Below are positions 1 through 8,544 of a DNA stretch of 36,382 bases, one piece after another. How positions within the stretch are numbered: position 1 is the stretch's first letter; every line of letters begins with the position of its first letter. The translations under genes and the position numbers were made by a program. The stretch is from Acidobacteriaceae bacterium (GTDB lineage: Bacteria > Acidobacteriota > Terriglobia > Terriglobales > Acidobacteriaceae). The DNA lies in NCBI GenBank assembly GCA_025462925.1, contig JAOAPL010000083.1, positions 1-36,382 on the forward strand, in the 5' to 3' direction. The notes below the pieces were generated by a model. It was given only the letters and a program-made list of their open reading frames with translations. It made no database searches and was not told the origin of the DNA.

Positions 1-135
1 AAACAGGAGATGGGCGGTGGCGCTGAAAAAGGTGAGCACAAGGAAAAGGCAGGAGAACGTCATTTCAAAGTGGACAAAGTCGATATGGTCTCGGACAACT
101 GCACAGCGACATCGGCAAAAACTAAGATGAAGTAG
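1..135 (+). CDS. 3' end of a CDS truncated by the window edge; hypothetical protein (...HFKVDKVDMVSDNCTATSAKTKMK*)
   Basis: Frame 1 is open from base 1 to TAG at 133-135; the tail is Lys-rich. The gene body lies outside the window. Confidence 0.5.
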   Translation, partial: KQEMGGGAEKGEHKEKAGERHFKVDKVDMVSDNCTATSAKTKMK

Positions 136-171
136 AGATCGTAGTCGTAAGGTCAATCAAATAAAGGAGGT

Positions 172-198
172 CCCACCTGTGGCTTCGCCACAGGTGGG
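172..198. repeat. Perfect palindrome/hairpin CCCACCTGTGGC-TTC-GCCACAGGTGGG between convergent genes (repeat element and/or bidirectional terminator)
   Basis: 12-bp perfect inverted repeat with a 3-nt loop between the upstream + CDS end (135) and the fabF stop (226). Confidence 0.7.
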
Positions 199-225
199 GC
201 ACCCGGTTATTTTTGAAGTCACGAA

Positions 226-1494
226 CTATTCTGTCCAGCGTTTGAAGATCAGCGAACCGTTGGTGCCGCCGAAGCCGAAGCTGTTGGAGAGCGCGATGTC
301 GAGTTTCGCCTTGCGAGCGGTGTTGGGAACGTAATCCAGATCACACTCTGGATCGAGATTCTCGATGTTGACCGTGGGAGGAATCACCTGGTCGCGCAAG
401 GCGAGGATGGTGATGCCGGCTTCGAGGCCACCGGCGCCGCCAAGAAGATGTCCGGTCATCGACTTCGTCGAGCTGACGTGGAGTTTTTTGCTGGTCGCAT
501 GTTCACCGAAAGCGCGCTTGATGGCCTTGGTTTCGAGGACGTCGCCAATGGGAGTCGAAGTGCCGTGGGCGTTAACGTAGTCCACGTCCTCGGGCTTGAT
601 GTTGGCGTCTTTGATGGCGTTCAGCATCACGCGGAATCCGCCTTCGCCATCTTCAGCGGGCTGGGTGATGTGATATGCGTCGGCGCTCATGCCGTAACCG
701 ATGATCTCGGCGAGAATATTGGCGCCCCGTGCCTTCGCGTGCTCCAACTCTTCAAGGATGAGAATGCCCGCGCCTTCGCCGATGACGAAGCCGTCGCGAT
801 CTTTGTCCCAGGGGCGGCTGGCTTTTTCGGGAGCGTCATTGCGGGTAGAGAGCGCGCGCATGGCGGCGAATCCGCCAACGCCCATCGGAGTGATAGCGGC
901 TTCGGTGCCGCCGGCAATCATGACGTCTGCATCATCGCGCTCGATGATCTTGTAGGCATCGCCAATGGCATGCGCGCTGGTAGTGCAGGCGGTACAAGTG
1001 GCTTCATTGGGGCCTTTGGCGTTGTAGCGGATGCTTACGTGTCCGGCGGCGAGATTGACGATGGAAGCGGGAATGAAGAAAGGCGAGATTTTTCGCGGGC
1101 CACCCTGCATGAGATTGGTATGTTCGCGCTCGATGACGTCGAACCCGCCGATCCCGCTGCCGATATGAACGCCCACGCGAGTGGAGTTCTCCTCAGTGAC
1201 TTTCAGGCAGGACATCTTCATGGCTTCATCGCTGGCGGCGAGCGCCAGATGAATGAAGCGGCCCATCTTCTTGATCTCTTTTTTTTCGATGAACTTCAGC
1301 GGATCAAAATTCTTGATCTCAGCGGCGATGGTGCATGCGAAGCCGGTGGCATCGAAATGCGTGATGGTGGCAACGCCACTTTTGCCCGCCTGCAGGTTCT
1401 GCCAGACTTCAGGGGCGGTATGGCCGACGGCGCAAATGAGACCCATGCCAGTAACAACAACACGTCGATTAGGGTTAACGGCGCCTCGGGACAA
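226..1494 (-). CDS. fabF: 3-oxoacyl-[acyl-carrier-protein] synthase II
   Basis: VVVTGMGLICAVG N-terminus, CTACTTSAHA active-site Cys region, VNAHGTSTPIGD, SNSFGFGGTNG; adjacent acpP genes. Confidence 0.95.
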   Translation of the reverse strand: MSRGAVNPNRRVVVTGMGLICAVGHTAPEVWQNLQAGKSGVATITHFDATGFACTIAAEIKNFDPLKFIEKKEIKKMGRFIHLALAASDEAMKMSCLKVTEENSTRVGVHIGSGIGGFDVIEREHTNLMQGGPRKISPFFIPASIVNLAAGHVSIRYNAKGPNEATCTACTTSAHAIGDAYKIIERDDADVMIAGGTEAAITPMGVGGFAAMRALSTRNDAPEKASRPWDKDRDGFVIGEGAGILILEELEHAKARGANILAEIIGYGMSADAYHITQPAEDGEGGFRVMLNAIKDANIKPEDVDYVNAHGTSTPIGDVLETKAIKRAFGEHATSKKLHVSSTKSMTGHLLGGAGGLEAGITILALRDQVIPPTVNIENLDPECDLDYVPNTARKAKLDIALSNSFGFGGTNGSLIFKRWTE

Positions 1495-1496
1495 AA

Positions 1497-1745
1497 CTAC
1501 TTGCCGCCTTTCGAATTCTTTTCGATGTATTCGACGGCATCCTTCACCGTGCGAATCTTCTCGGCGTCTTCGTCGGGGATCTCGATGTCAAAGGACTCTT
1601 CGAAGGCCATGACTAGCTCGACGGTGTCGAGCGAATCTGCCCCGAGGTCATCGACAAAAGAAGCGCTGGACGTGACTTCACCTTCGTCCACACCAAGTTG
1701 TTCCACAATGATCTGTTTTACTTTGTCTTCAACGGCAGTAGCCAT
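1497..1745 (-). CDS. acpP: Acyl carrier protein (copy 1)
   Basis: 82 aa with the [12 protein letters not shown] phosphopantetheine site; directly upstream of fabF. Confidence 0.94.
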   Translation of the reverse strand: MATAVEDKVKQIIVEQLGVDEGEVTSSASFVDDLGADSLDTVELVMAFEESFDIEIPDEDAEKIRTVKDAVEYIEKNSKGGK

Positions 1746-1807
1746 TTTTGTTGGCCTTTCCTGGTACTTTGCTGGGATGTTTAGATGTTTGCTGATGGCG
1801 ATGAGAA

Positions 1808-2056
1808 CTATTGTTTTACGGTCTTCGAGTTCTTCTCGATGTAGCTGACCGCGTCCTGCACGGTCTTGATGGTTTCTGCCTGCTCGTCCGGGATCTCCAG
1901 GTCGAAGGCCTCTTCGAATGCCATGATGAGCTCGACGCGGTCGAGTGAATCGGCACCGAGGTCGTCAACAAAGGACGCAGTGGGAGTGATCTCGCTCTCC
2001 TCCACGCTCAGCTGGTCAATAATGATCTGCTTAACTTTATCTTCAATTCCGGGCAT
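1808..2056 (-). CDS. Acyl carrier protein (copy 2)
   Basis: [12 protein letters not shown] motif; likely start is the internal Met at 2056 ([10 protein letters not shown]) by alignment to copy 1, not 2122. Confidence 0.92.
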   Translation of the reverse strand: MPGIEDKVKQIIIDQLSVEESEITPTASFVDDLGADSLDRVELIMAFEEAFDLEIPDEQAETIKTVQDAVSYIEKNSKTVKQ

Positions 2057-2213
2057 GTTGATGTGCGCCTCCTGCGCGCGGCCGATTGACGGCATAGTGT
2101 AATCCAGCCCGCAGTCCTCCACCAGACAGCCAGAATGGGGCAGGACCTATTGGGCAAACTTAAATCCTAAATGCTGGGGCCGAGGTGGTCAATGCGGGGA
2201 CGGCCATTGATAG

Positions 2214-2912
2214 TCATTTGAGTATTGGCGCTTGCAGGGCCGCGTTCGAGATCAGCATGTCCGCATAAACGAATCCATCTCGCTCGACCACCTCGCCGGT
2301 TGTGATCTCGAGAGCTTTCGAAAACATTGGGCCATCGTAGACGCAGGTGTGGAACTCGCCATTCTCGCCGCAGGGATCGGTGCCGGGAGGTAAGTCGCTT
2401 AGGAGCGTAGTGTCGAACTCGCGGCCAGCGAAGCTGTGGGGCAGAGACTTCGGGTCGATGCAGGTGAGTCGGGCGCGAAGTCCGCCAGAGATCATCTCAT
2501 GCGCGAGTTTGTCGGTTGGAATCTCCCAGAGAGGAAAAACCGGAGTGAGGCCTGTGCCTTGCAATTGTTTTTCGCGATAGGCGCGGATGTCGCGCAGGAA
2601 AAGATCGCCGAAAGCGATCACTTCTACTCCTCTTGTAATCGCGTCTGAACATGCGGCCTGCATGACGCATTCGTAAGTCTCGTTCGAACACGGCCAGGGG
2701 AGCGGCAATTCAATCAGCGGGAGACCCGCGGATTCAGCCTGAACGCGCAGCAGTTCTACGCGAGTTCCGTGCATCGCAACGCGATTGAAGGCCTGATTCA
2801 CGGTTGTGAGCAGGCCGACGATCTCGTACTGATTTTGCTGGCGTAGAAGGTGCAGCGTCCATGCGCTGTCTTTGCCGCTGCTCCAAGAGAGCAATAGCTT
2901 TTTCCTGGGCAT
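2214..2912 (-). CDS. PP-loop ATPase of the DUF71 / diphthine--ammonia ligase-like family
   Basis: N-terminal LLLSWSSGKDSAW PP-loop; EVIAFGDLFLRDIRAYRE; GENGEFHTCVYDGPMF typical of the family. Confidence 0.85.
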   Translation of the reverse strand: MPRKKLLLSWSSGKDSAWTLHLLRQQNQYEIVGLLTTVNQAFNRVAMHGTRVELLRVQAESAGLPLIELPLPWPCSNETYECVMQAACSDAITRGVEVIAFGDLFLRDIRAYREKQLQGTGLTPVFPLWEIPTDKLAHEMISGGLRARLTCIDPKSLPHSFAGREFDTTLLSDLPPGTDPCGENGEFHTCVYDGPMFSKALEITTGEVVERDGFVYADMLISNAALQAPILK

Positions 2913-2918
2913 TGAATC

Positions 2919-3641
2919 CTATTCTGCTTTTTGTTTCGTCGAAAATCGCGATTCGGCGTAGGCAGTGACCCGCTCCAGCGCGGCCTGCATCTCTGCGTGC
3001 ACTTTCTCCATGCCCGCGGAATCGAGGTCGGCGGGAACGTTGATCACTTTGCTGAAACGTACGAGAGCCCGTGTGAACGGCTTAGGAATCTTGGTCTGGT
3101 CCCATGAACGCAGAGTCCATTTTTTCTGTAGGGCCAGGTGATAGCAGATGATTGGCACCTGCGTGTTGCGCGCCAGCAGGACTGGCCCGGGTTTTGCGAC
3201 GTGTCGCGGGCCGCGTGGACCGTCGATGGTGAAGGCCACGGTGTAACCGTTCTCGATCTCAGTGTGCATGCCCAGCAGCGCGCGGGCGGCGTCGCGAGAA
3301 CTGGAACCGCGAACGGTACGAAAGCGTAGATTCTGAATGATGCGCGCGATATATTCGCCATCGAAGCTGCGGCTGGTCATCACCGCGATCTGACGGTTGC
3401 GGAAGACCCACGCGGAGGCGAAGACACATTGGTGCCAAAAACAATAAATGGCGGGGACGTGAATTATTTCCGAGGTGCCGCCCTCTTCGATTTCAACTTC
3501 AAGCCTGATAGTAGGGCCAATGAGCCGGATGGCGAGAGTGCCCAGGGTGCTGATGAAGAAAAGTGCAAGTCGCTGACGGAAGGTGAAGGTGCTGGGAAGT
3601 GGCGATTCTATTTTCTCGCCGAGTTGTGGGGTGCCTGCCAC
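2919..3641 (-). CDS. Lysophospholipid acyltransferase-like protein (DUF374 type)
   Basis: FWHQCVFASAWVFRNRQIAVMTSRSFDGEYIARI and FTIDGPRGPRHVAKPG motifs. Confidence 0.85.
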   Translation of the reverse strand: MAGTPQLGEKIESPLPSTFTFRQRLALFFISTLGTLAIRLIGPTIRLEVEIEEGGTSEIIHVPAIYCFWHQCVFASAWVFRNRQIAVMTSRSFDGEYIARIIQNLRFRTVRGSSSRDAARALLGMHTEIENGYTVAFTIDGPRGPRHVAKPGPVLLARNTQVPIICYHLALQKKWTLRSWDQTKIPKPFTRALVRFSKVINVPADLDSAGMEKVHAEMQAALERVTAYAESRFSTKQKAE

Positions 3642-3716
3642 GGAACGATTGTAAATGGAGTGCTGAGCGGGTAGCCCTTAGCCTTTAGCTCTTAGCAGCT
3701 AAGTGAACCGACCTCA

Positions 3717-3775
3717 GCGGCTAAAGCCGGGGTTGTTGTCAGCCGAAAACGCAGGCCTGAAGGCCTGCACCACCC
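3717..3775. repeat. Composite palindromic intergenic repeat, copy 1 (CGGCTAAAGCCG + GCAGGCCTGAAGGCCTGCACCACCC)
   Basis: Two short inverted repeats; the same composite recurs at 3845-3901. Confidence 0.75.
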
Positions 3776-3844
3776 GTTAGAGTGCGTTACCACTTGTCCC
3801 AGCCGATCCTGTGGATAAGGGTGGGGCAACCGCAGGATTTCCTC

Positions 3845-3901
3845 GGGCTAAAGCCCTTTCATCTGGGGCGGAATATGCAGGCCTAAAGGCCTGCGCCACC
3901 C
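3845..3901. repeat. Composite palindromic intergenic repeat, copy 2 (GGGCTAAAGCCC + GCAGGCCTAAAGGCCTGCGCCACCC)
   Basis: Same order and layout as copy 1, about 126 bp downstream. Confidence 0.75.
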
Positions 3902-3916
3902 ATTCGGGTTATTGCC

Positions 3917-5230
3917 TCAGGCGTAGCGAATCCACTTGATGATCTCCGGCAGCGTTGGGCGCTTGCCGTACATGAGAATCCCCACCCGATAAACGCGCGA
4001 CGTGAGTTGCAGGGTCAAGTAGATGGTCAAGATCATGATGCCTATGCACGTGGCGATCTGCCAGAACGGTGGCGTCTGCACGACAATGCGTGCGAACATC
4101 ACCAGCGGCGCGGCGAAGGGAATCATGGAGACGAAGACTACGCGCGGATCATTGGGAACGCGGATGGCCAGGAACATCATAAAAAATGACAGGATGAGCG
4201 GCATCATCACGAACATCTGAATCTGCTGCGCTTCTTGTTCAGAGTTGACCATTGCACCCAATGCTGCGCAGAGTGAGCTGTAGAGGAAGTATCCGAGCAG
4301 GAAGAACGTTGCAAAGTAAATGCCTGTGGATACGGAATAGTTGGCCTGCTTTACCACGTCCGCCATCATGGTGAAGCCGGGTGTGGCCGCGACAGTGCCC
4401 ATCAAGACCCAGATGACGATCTGCGTAAGCCCAACCGCGCCAACACCGAGAATCTTGCCGGCCATGAGGTCAGTTGACGCAACGCAGGACATCATGACTT
4501 CCATGATGCGCGAAGTCTTTTCCTGAAGGACCGAACGCATGACGCTCATCCCAAAGATGAGGACGGTCATGTACATGGCAAAGCCAAGAATGAAGATGCC
4601 GATGAATTGCAGCCCTTCGTTGGATTTCTTTATTTTTCCGTCCTTCCATTGAACGGTATCGATCTTGTAAGTCTTCAGTACATTTTCTACATCGCCCTCG
4701 GACAAGCCGCGGGTGCGGAGATCCTGCTTCATCAAGGCATCGCGAACCGCGGACCGGAGGCCGTTGAGCTCACTGAAGTCGGAGACAGCGGCGGCGGTGT
4801 AAGTCAACGCGTGCTCGTCCAGAGCTTTGCTGTCGAGCCAGATGAAAGCGTCAATCTCCTTGGTATCTATCTTTTTCTGCAGCGCAATACGTTCCTGTTC
4901 AGAAACGTCATTACTGATGGTGACGTTGTACTTTACTTCCTCCAAAGCCTCCTGTCGGCTCTTGCGTCGCACGTCGGGTTCAGTGGCAGAGTCGGGCGGA
5001 TTGGAAAGGCGGTCCTTAATAGCCTGGCCAAACTGCGCGTTAGACGTGACCACAACCAAATTACGGGTGCCACCACTCTTGGCATTGATCATCAGGCCGG
5101 GAATCACGGCCCAAGCAATGGCCAGAGCCGGTGTGAGAAGCGTGAAGATCAAGAACGCCTTGGTGCGCACGCGCTCCAAGTACTCGCGCTTGGAAATAAG
5201 CCAGACGTTTCTCAGGGTCATCTTATGCAT
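3917..5230 (-). CDS. ABC transporter permease (NatB/ABC-2 type)
   Basis: N-terminal TM helix, long extracytoplasmic region, five or so C-terminal TM helices, EKTSRIMEVMMSCVASTDLMAGKILG; overlaps the downstream end of the ATPase gene. Confidence 0.88.
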   Translation of the reverse strand: MHKMTLRNVWLISKREYLERVRTKAFLIFTLLTPALAIAWAVIPGLMINAKSGGTRNLVVVTSNAQFGQAIKDRLSNPPDSATEPDVRRKSRQEALEEVKYNVTISNDVSEQERIALQKKIDTKEIDAFIWLDSKALDEHALTYTAAAVSDFSELNGLRSAVRDALMKQDLRTRGLSEGDVENVLKTYKIDTVQWKDGKIKKSNEGLQFIGIFILGFAMYMTVLIFGMSVMRSVLQEKTSRIMEVMMSCVASTDLMAGKILGVGAVGLTQIVIWVLMGTVAATPGFTMMADVVKQANYSVSTGIYFATFFLLGYFLYSSLCAALGAMVNSEQEAQQIQMFVMMPLILSFFMMFLAIRVPNDPRVVFVSMIPFAAPLVMFARIVVQTPPFWQIATCIGIMILTIYLTLQLTSRVYRVGILMYGKRPTLPEIIKWIRYA

Positions 5231-6131
5231 CGGTTTTGCCCACCACTTCTATGAAAATCTCTTCCAGTGACGGTTCCATCAGCTCAAACTTGTTTACACG
5301 GGAGCGCTCGGTCACGGTCTTCAGAAGCTTTTGCGCGTCGGCGCCGGGAGCGAGCCGCACCAACACGTGTCCTTCATAGCGATCGAGTGAGCGCACCATG
5401 GTGTCATCCTGCAAAAAAGCGCCTTCATTGGATTCTTCGAATGTGATCTCCACCTGGTTCTTGCCATATCGCGCTTTCACCTCGCGCAGCTCGCCTGCGA
5501 GTACGGCCTTGCCCTTGTTCACGAGGCATATCGAGTCACACAACTTTTCCACCTGCTCCATACGGTGCGTGGAGAACAAAATAGTCTTGCCCTGTTTGCG
5601 CAAATCGATGAGCACGTCTTCCAATAGCTTGGAGTTGACGGGATCAAGTCCAGAGAAAGGCTCATCCATGATGATGAAATCGGGATCATGCAATAGGGTG
5701 GCAATGAACTGGATCTTCTGCTGCATCCCTTTGGAGAGTTCATTCGTCTTCTTCTGGAAACTCTCGGCGATCTCCAGGCGCTCGCCCCAGGCAAGTGCGC
5801 GCTTTCTAGCTTCGGCGGCGGAGAGGCCGTGCAGTTCACCGATGAAGACCAGTTGCTCCACAACCTTCATCTTGGGGTAGAGTCCGCGCTCTTCGGGAAG
5901 ATATCCCACACGCTTGAGGAAATCCCGGCGGAAGGGCTCGCCAAACATGCGGACTTCGCCGGAGTCGGGCATAGTAATGCCGATCATCATGCGGATGGTA
6001 CTGGTCTTCCCGGCGCCATTCGGGCCAAGAAGCCCGAACATGGTGCCCGCCGGGATGGAGAAGGACAAGTTGTCGACGGCGACGAACTTGTCGTACGACT
6101 TGCAGACGTTCTTCAATTCAACAGGATGCAT
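5223..6131 (-). CDS. ABC transporter ATP-binding protein (NatA-like)
   Basis: Walker A GLLGPNGAGKTS, ELSKGMQQK signature, Walker B FIIMDEPFSGLDP. Likely start MHPVELKNV at 6131; the listed ORF extends to 6197. Confidence 0.92.
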   Translation of the reverse strand: MHPVELKNVCKSYDKFVAVDNLSFSIPAGTMFGLLGPNGAGKTSTIRMMIGITMPDSGEVRMFGEPFRRDFLKRVGYLPEERGLYPKMKVVEQLVFIGELHGLSAAEARKRALAWGERLEIAESFQKKTNELSKGMQQKIQFIATLLHDPDFIIMDEPFSGLDPVNSKLLEDVLIDLRKQGKTILFSTHRMEQVEKLCDSICLVNKGKAVLAGELREVKARYGKNQVEITFEESNEGAFLQDDTMVRSLDRYEGHVLVRLAPGADAQKLLKTVTERSRVNKFELMEPSLEEIFIEVVGKTDA

Positions 6132-6251
6132 AGATTTGCCAAGTGTAGCTAGCTGTGACGAGAGCAGCATTGTTTCTTGCCGCTCCGGCTGTGACAATGA
6201 GGAAGATTACTGACGATACGCGACCCGGCGGAGCAAAGTTTCAAATTCCGA

Positions 6252-6950
6252 TCAGAATTGCAGGAAGTCGTCCACCCACTTTTGCACCAATTGCCGACTC
6301 TTGTGCTCTGAATCAAAACGGATGCCGATCATGCTGCCGGCCTCGCGACGCCAGCAAATCGAAGCAGTGATATCGACGTCTTGCGCCTCCGGCAAGACAA
6401 ACTTGGCCTGCACCTTGATCTTGCCGTGCATCAGTTCGTGAGCACGCAAGGACATACCGCCGCTGCTGATCTCCTCGCTAAGCGTGGTGACCCGATGTCC
6501 ATCTGTGGACAAGACAACTTCGACAGCAAGCGGGATGCGAACGTATCGCCGATATTCGTGAAGCGCGAGCAGATAAGTGGCACGCACGACTTTAAGCGCG
6601 GCTGACCGCTCCAGCGGATCGGGAAAGATGGCGTTGATGCAATATCGGGAGTAACGCATCGCGATCTTGGGATCGGCGGCGATCCCGTAGATGAGCATCC
6701 GGCGGTTTGAAGGCGAATTGCGCGCGGCTTCGAGGACCGAACCGGCAGAATCGTCAAGGCGGAGCACGCACCCTTCGAGTTTTTCCTTGGCCAGGCGGCT
6801 TTTTTCGTCGCCATGCAAGGTGGTGGTTTTGACGTTGAATTGCTTGAAGCAGTCAGTGAGCAATTTCGCATCTGCCTCGTCCAGATCAAGCAGGGCGACA
6901 CGGGTAGCGGGCTTTGGAACCGGTGATTGGGCTGTTTTTGGTTGTGCCAT
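6252..6950 (-). CDS. PilZ-domain protein with an N-terminal receiver-like region
   Basis: RRYVRIPL (RxxxR) followed by EISSGGMSL (near-consensus D/NxSxxG), then a PilZ-like C-terminus. Confidence 0.75.
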   Translation of the reverse strand: MAQPKTAQSPVPKPATRVALLDLDEADAKLLTDCFKQFNVKTTTLHGDEKSRLAKEKLEGCVLRLDDSAGSVLEAARNSPSNRRMLIYGIAADPKIAMRYSRYCINAIFPDPLERSAALKVVRATYLLALHEYRRYVRIPLAVEVVLSTDGHRVTTLSEEISSGGMSLRAHELMHGKIKVQAKFVLPEAQDVDITASICWRREAGSMIGIRFDSEHKSRQLVQKWVDDFLQF

Positions 6951-6972
6951 GAAAGATAAAGTGAGCAGAAAT

Positions 6973-8457
6973 CTATGCGGGCGCTTGCTTACTGCGCCCG
7001 GCGGTGAAGACGCAATTGCGTCCGGCTTGCTTAGCCTGATAAAGAGCGGAATCGGCGGCGGCGACGATCTCGTCGCGGACTTTGCCGAAGGTGGGAGAGT
7101 CAGCCACTCCGGCGCTGATGGTGACTTTTCGTGGGACGCCGGGGAAATGCCACGCCTCTACGGCACGGCGCAACTTCTCCGCGACCTCAAGCGCGTTCTC
7201 GCCATTGGTTTGCGGGAGTAATAGCGCAAATTCTTCGCCGCCGTATCGGCAGACGACATCACCCTTGCGCAGATGTTGCGTGAACACCTGCGAAGCCTGG
7301 CGGAGGACTTCGTCGCCGAGCAGATGTCCGAATTCGTCATTCAGTTTTTTGAAATGATCGATGTCCATCATGATCACCGACATCGACGAGCCATAACGAT
7401 TGGCGCGTTCTAATTCTTCTGCAATACGCAGCTCGAAAAACCGGCGATTGAAGATGCCCGTAAGGCCGTCGAGATAGGCGAGCTGCTGCGTCTTCTCAAA
7501 ATGGCGCGCGTTCTGGATAGCCGCGGCGCAGATGTCGGCGACAGCCTCCAGAGGTTGAATGTCTGATGCCTCAAATGCGTGCCGCCTAGCACTCTCCAGC
7601 GCCAGACATCCAAGTTTTTCGCCATAGAAGATCAGGGGCACACACATCTCGGAAAGCGTTTCTTCGAAGCCGGGAAGATAGCCGGTGTCATTGGTGACAT
7701 CGTTTTCCAGCACGGTTTTTCCCAGCTCAATGGCGCGCGCGGCTATGCCGAGGCCGGGCGCAAGCAAGTCACCCTTTTCGACACTCGCCGTCAATTTGCC
7801 AAGATGAGCGCGAACCTGAAGTTGTCCCTCTTGCACGAGGAGAACGGCCACGTGATCGACAGCGAAACGCTCCAGGATCAGGCGGCAGACTTTTTCCAGA
7901 AGCTCATCCAGATCCACTACCGCGGTAGTCTGGCGGGCGATGGCGTTAATGGCCTCCAGTTGACGGGCGCGTCGCTGCTCCAGCGAATAGAGCCGGGCAT
8001 TTTCCAATCCTTGGGAGGCCTGAGTGGAAAAGAGTGCGAGCAGATCGATGGTTTCGTTGTCGAAAAATTCCGGAGAATCACTTTGAAAATCGACAACGCC
8101 CACAACTTCGTCGCGCACCATGAGAGGGATGGCGACTTCCGAGCGTGTATTGGAAAGGCGCATGATGTAGCGGGCGTCCTTAGTGACATCACGCACATAG
8201 ACGGGACGTTTGGCGCGCGCGGCCGCTCCTACGATGCCTTCGCTGATCGGTTGCCGCACTTCACCTTCCGATTGCGGACGACCAAACCCGGCGCGCAGAT
8301 AGAGCTCCCTGGTATTCGCGTCGATCAGGAAGATGGCAGCATTCGGCATCTGGAAGTAGTCGCGCATGATGGAGAGGGCGCGATTGAGCACCTCGTCCAG
8401 ATCAAACGTGGACATGACCGCCTGACTCAGGTCATACAAGATGGCGATTTTCTGCAT
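6973..8457 (-). CDS. GAF-GAF-GGDEF diguanylate cyclase
   Basis: Two GAF-like segments, then GGEEF active site with RKGD (RxxD I-site) five residues upstream. Confidence 0.93.
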   Translation of the reverse strand: MQKIAILYDLSQAVMSTFDLDEVLNRALSIMRDYFQMPNAAIFLIDANTRELYLRAGFGRPQSEGEVRQPISEGIVGAAARAKRPVYVRDVTKDARYIMRLSNTRSEVAIPLMVRDEVVGVVDFQSDSPEFFDNETIDLLALFSTQASQGLENARLYSLEQRRARQLEAINAIARQTTAVVDLDELLEKVCRLILERFAVDHVAVLLVQEGQLQVRAHLGKLTASVEKGDLLAPGLGIAARAIELGKTVLENDVTNDTGYLPGFEETLSEMCVPLIFYGEKLGCLALESARRHAFEASDIQPLEAVADICAAAIQNARHFEKTQQLAYLDGLTGIFNRRFFELRIAEELERANRYGSSMSVIMMDIDHFKKLNDEFGHLLGDEVLRQASQVFTQHLRKGDVVCRYGGEEFALLLPQTNGENALEVAEKLRRAVEAWHFPGVPRKVTISAGVADSPTFGKVRDEIVAAADSALYQAKQAGRNCVFTAGRSKQAPA

Positions 8458-8544
8458 TGGGAGTGAATTAGATTTTAGCGCGGAACTCTCAGGGACACCC
8501 GCAAAATCTCAATCTGGCTGAGGGGGCTTTGTTAACATCCACTG

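Noticed and set aside
448-1848. 466-aa plus-strand ORF antisense to fabF and acpP
   Set aside because: fabF and acpP on the minus strand are unambiguous; the antisense frame is open because of codon bias in GC-rich DNA and shows no recognisable domain.
7579-8466. 295-aa plus-strand ORF antisense to the GAF-GGDEF gene
   Set aside because: Shadow ORF of a clear coding gene with no motif or convincing start context.
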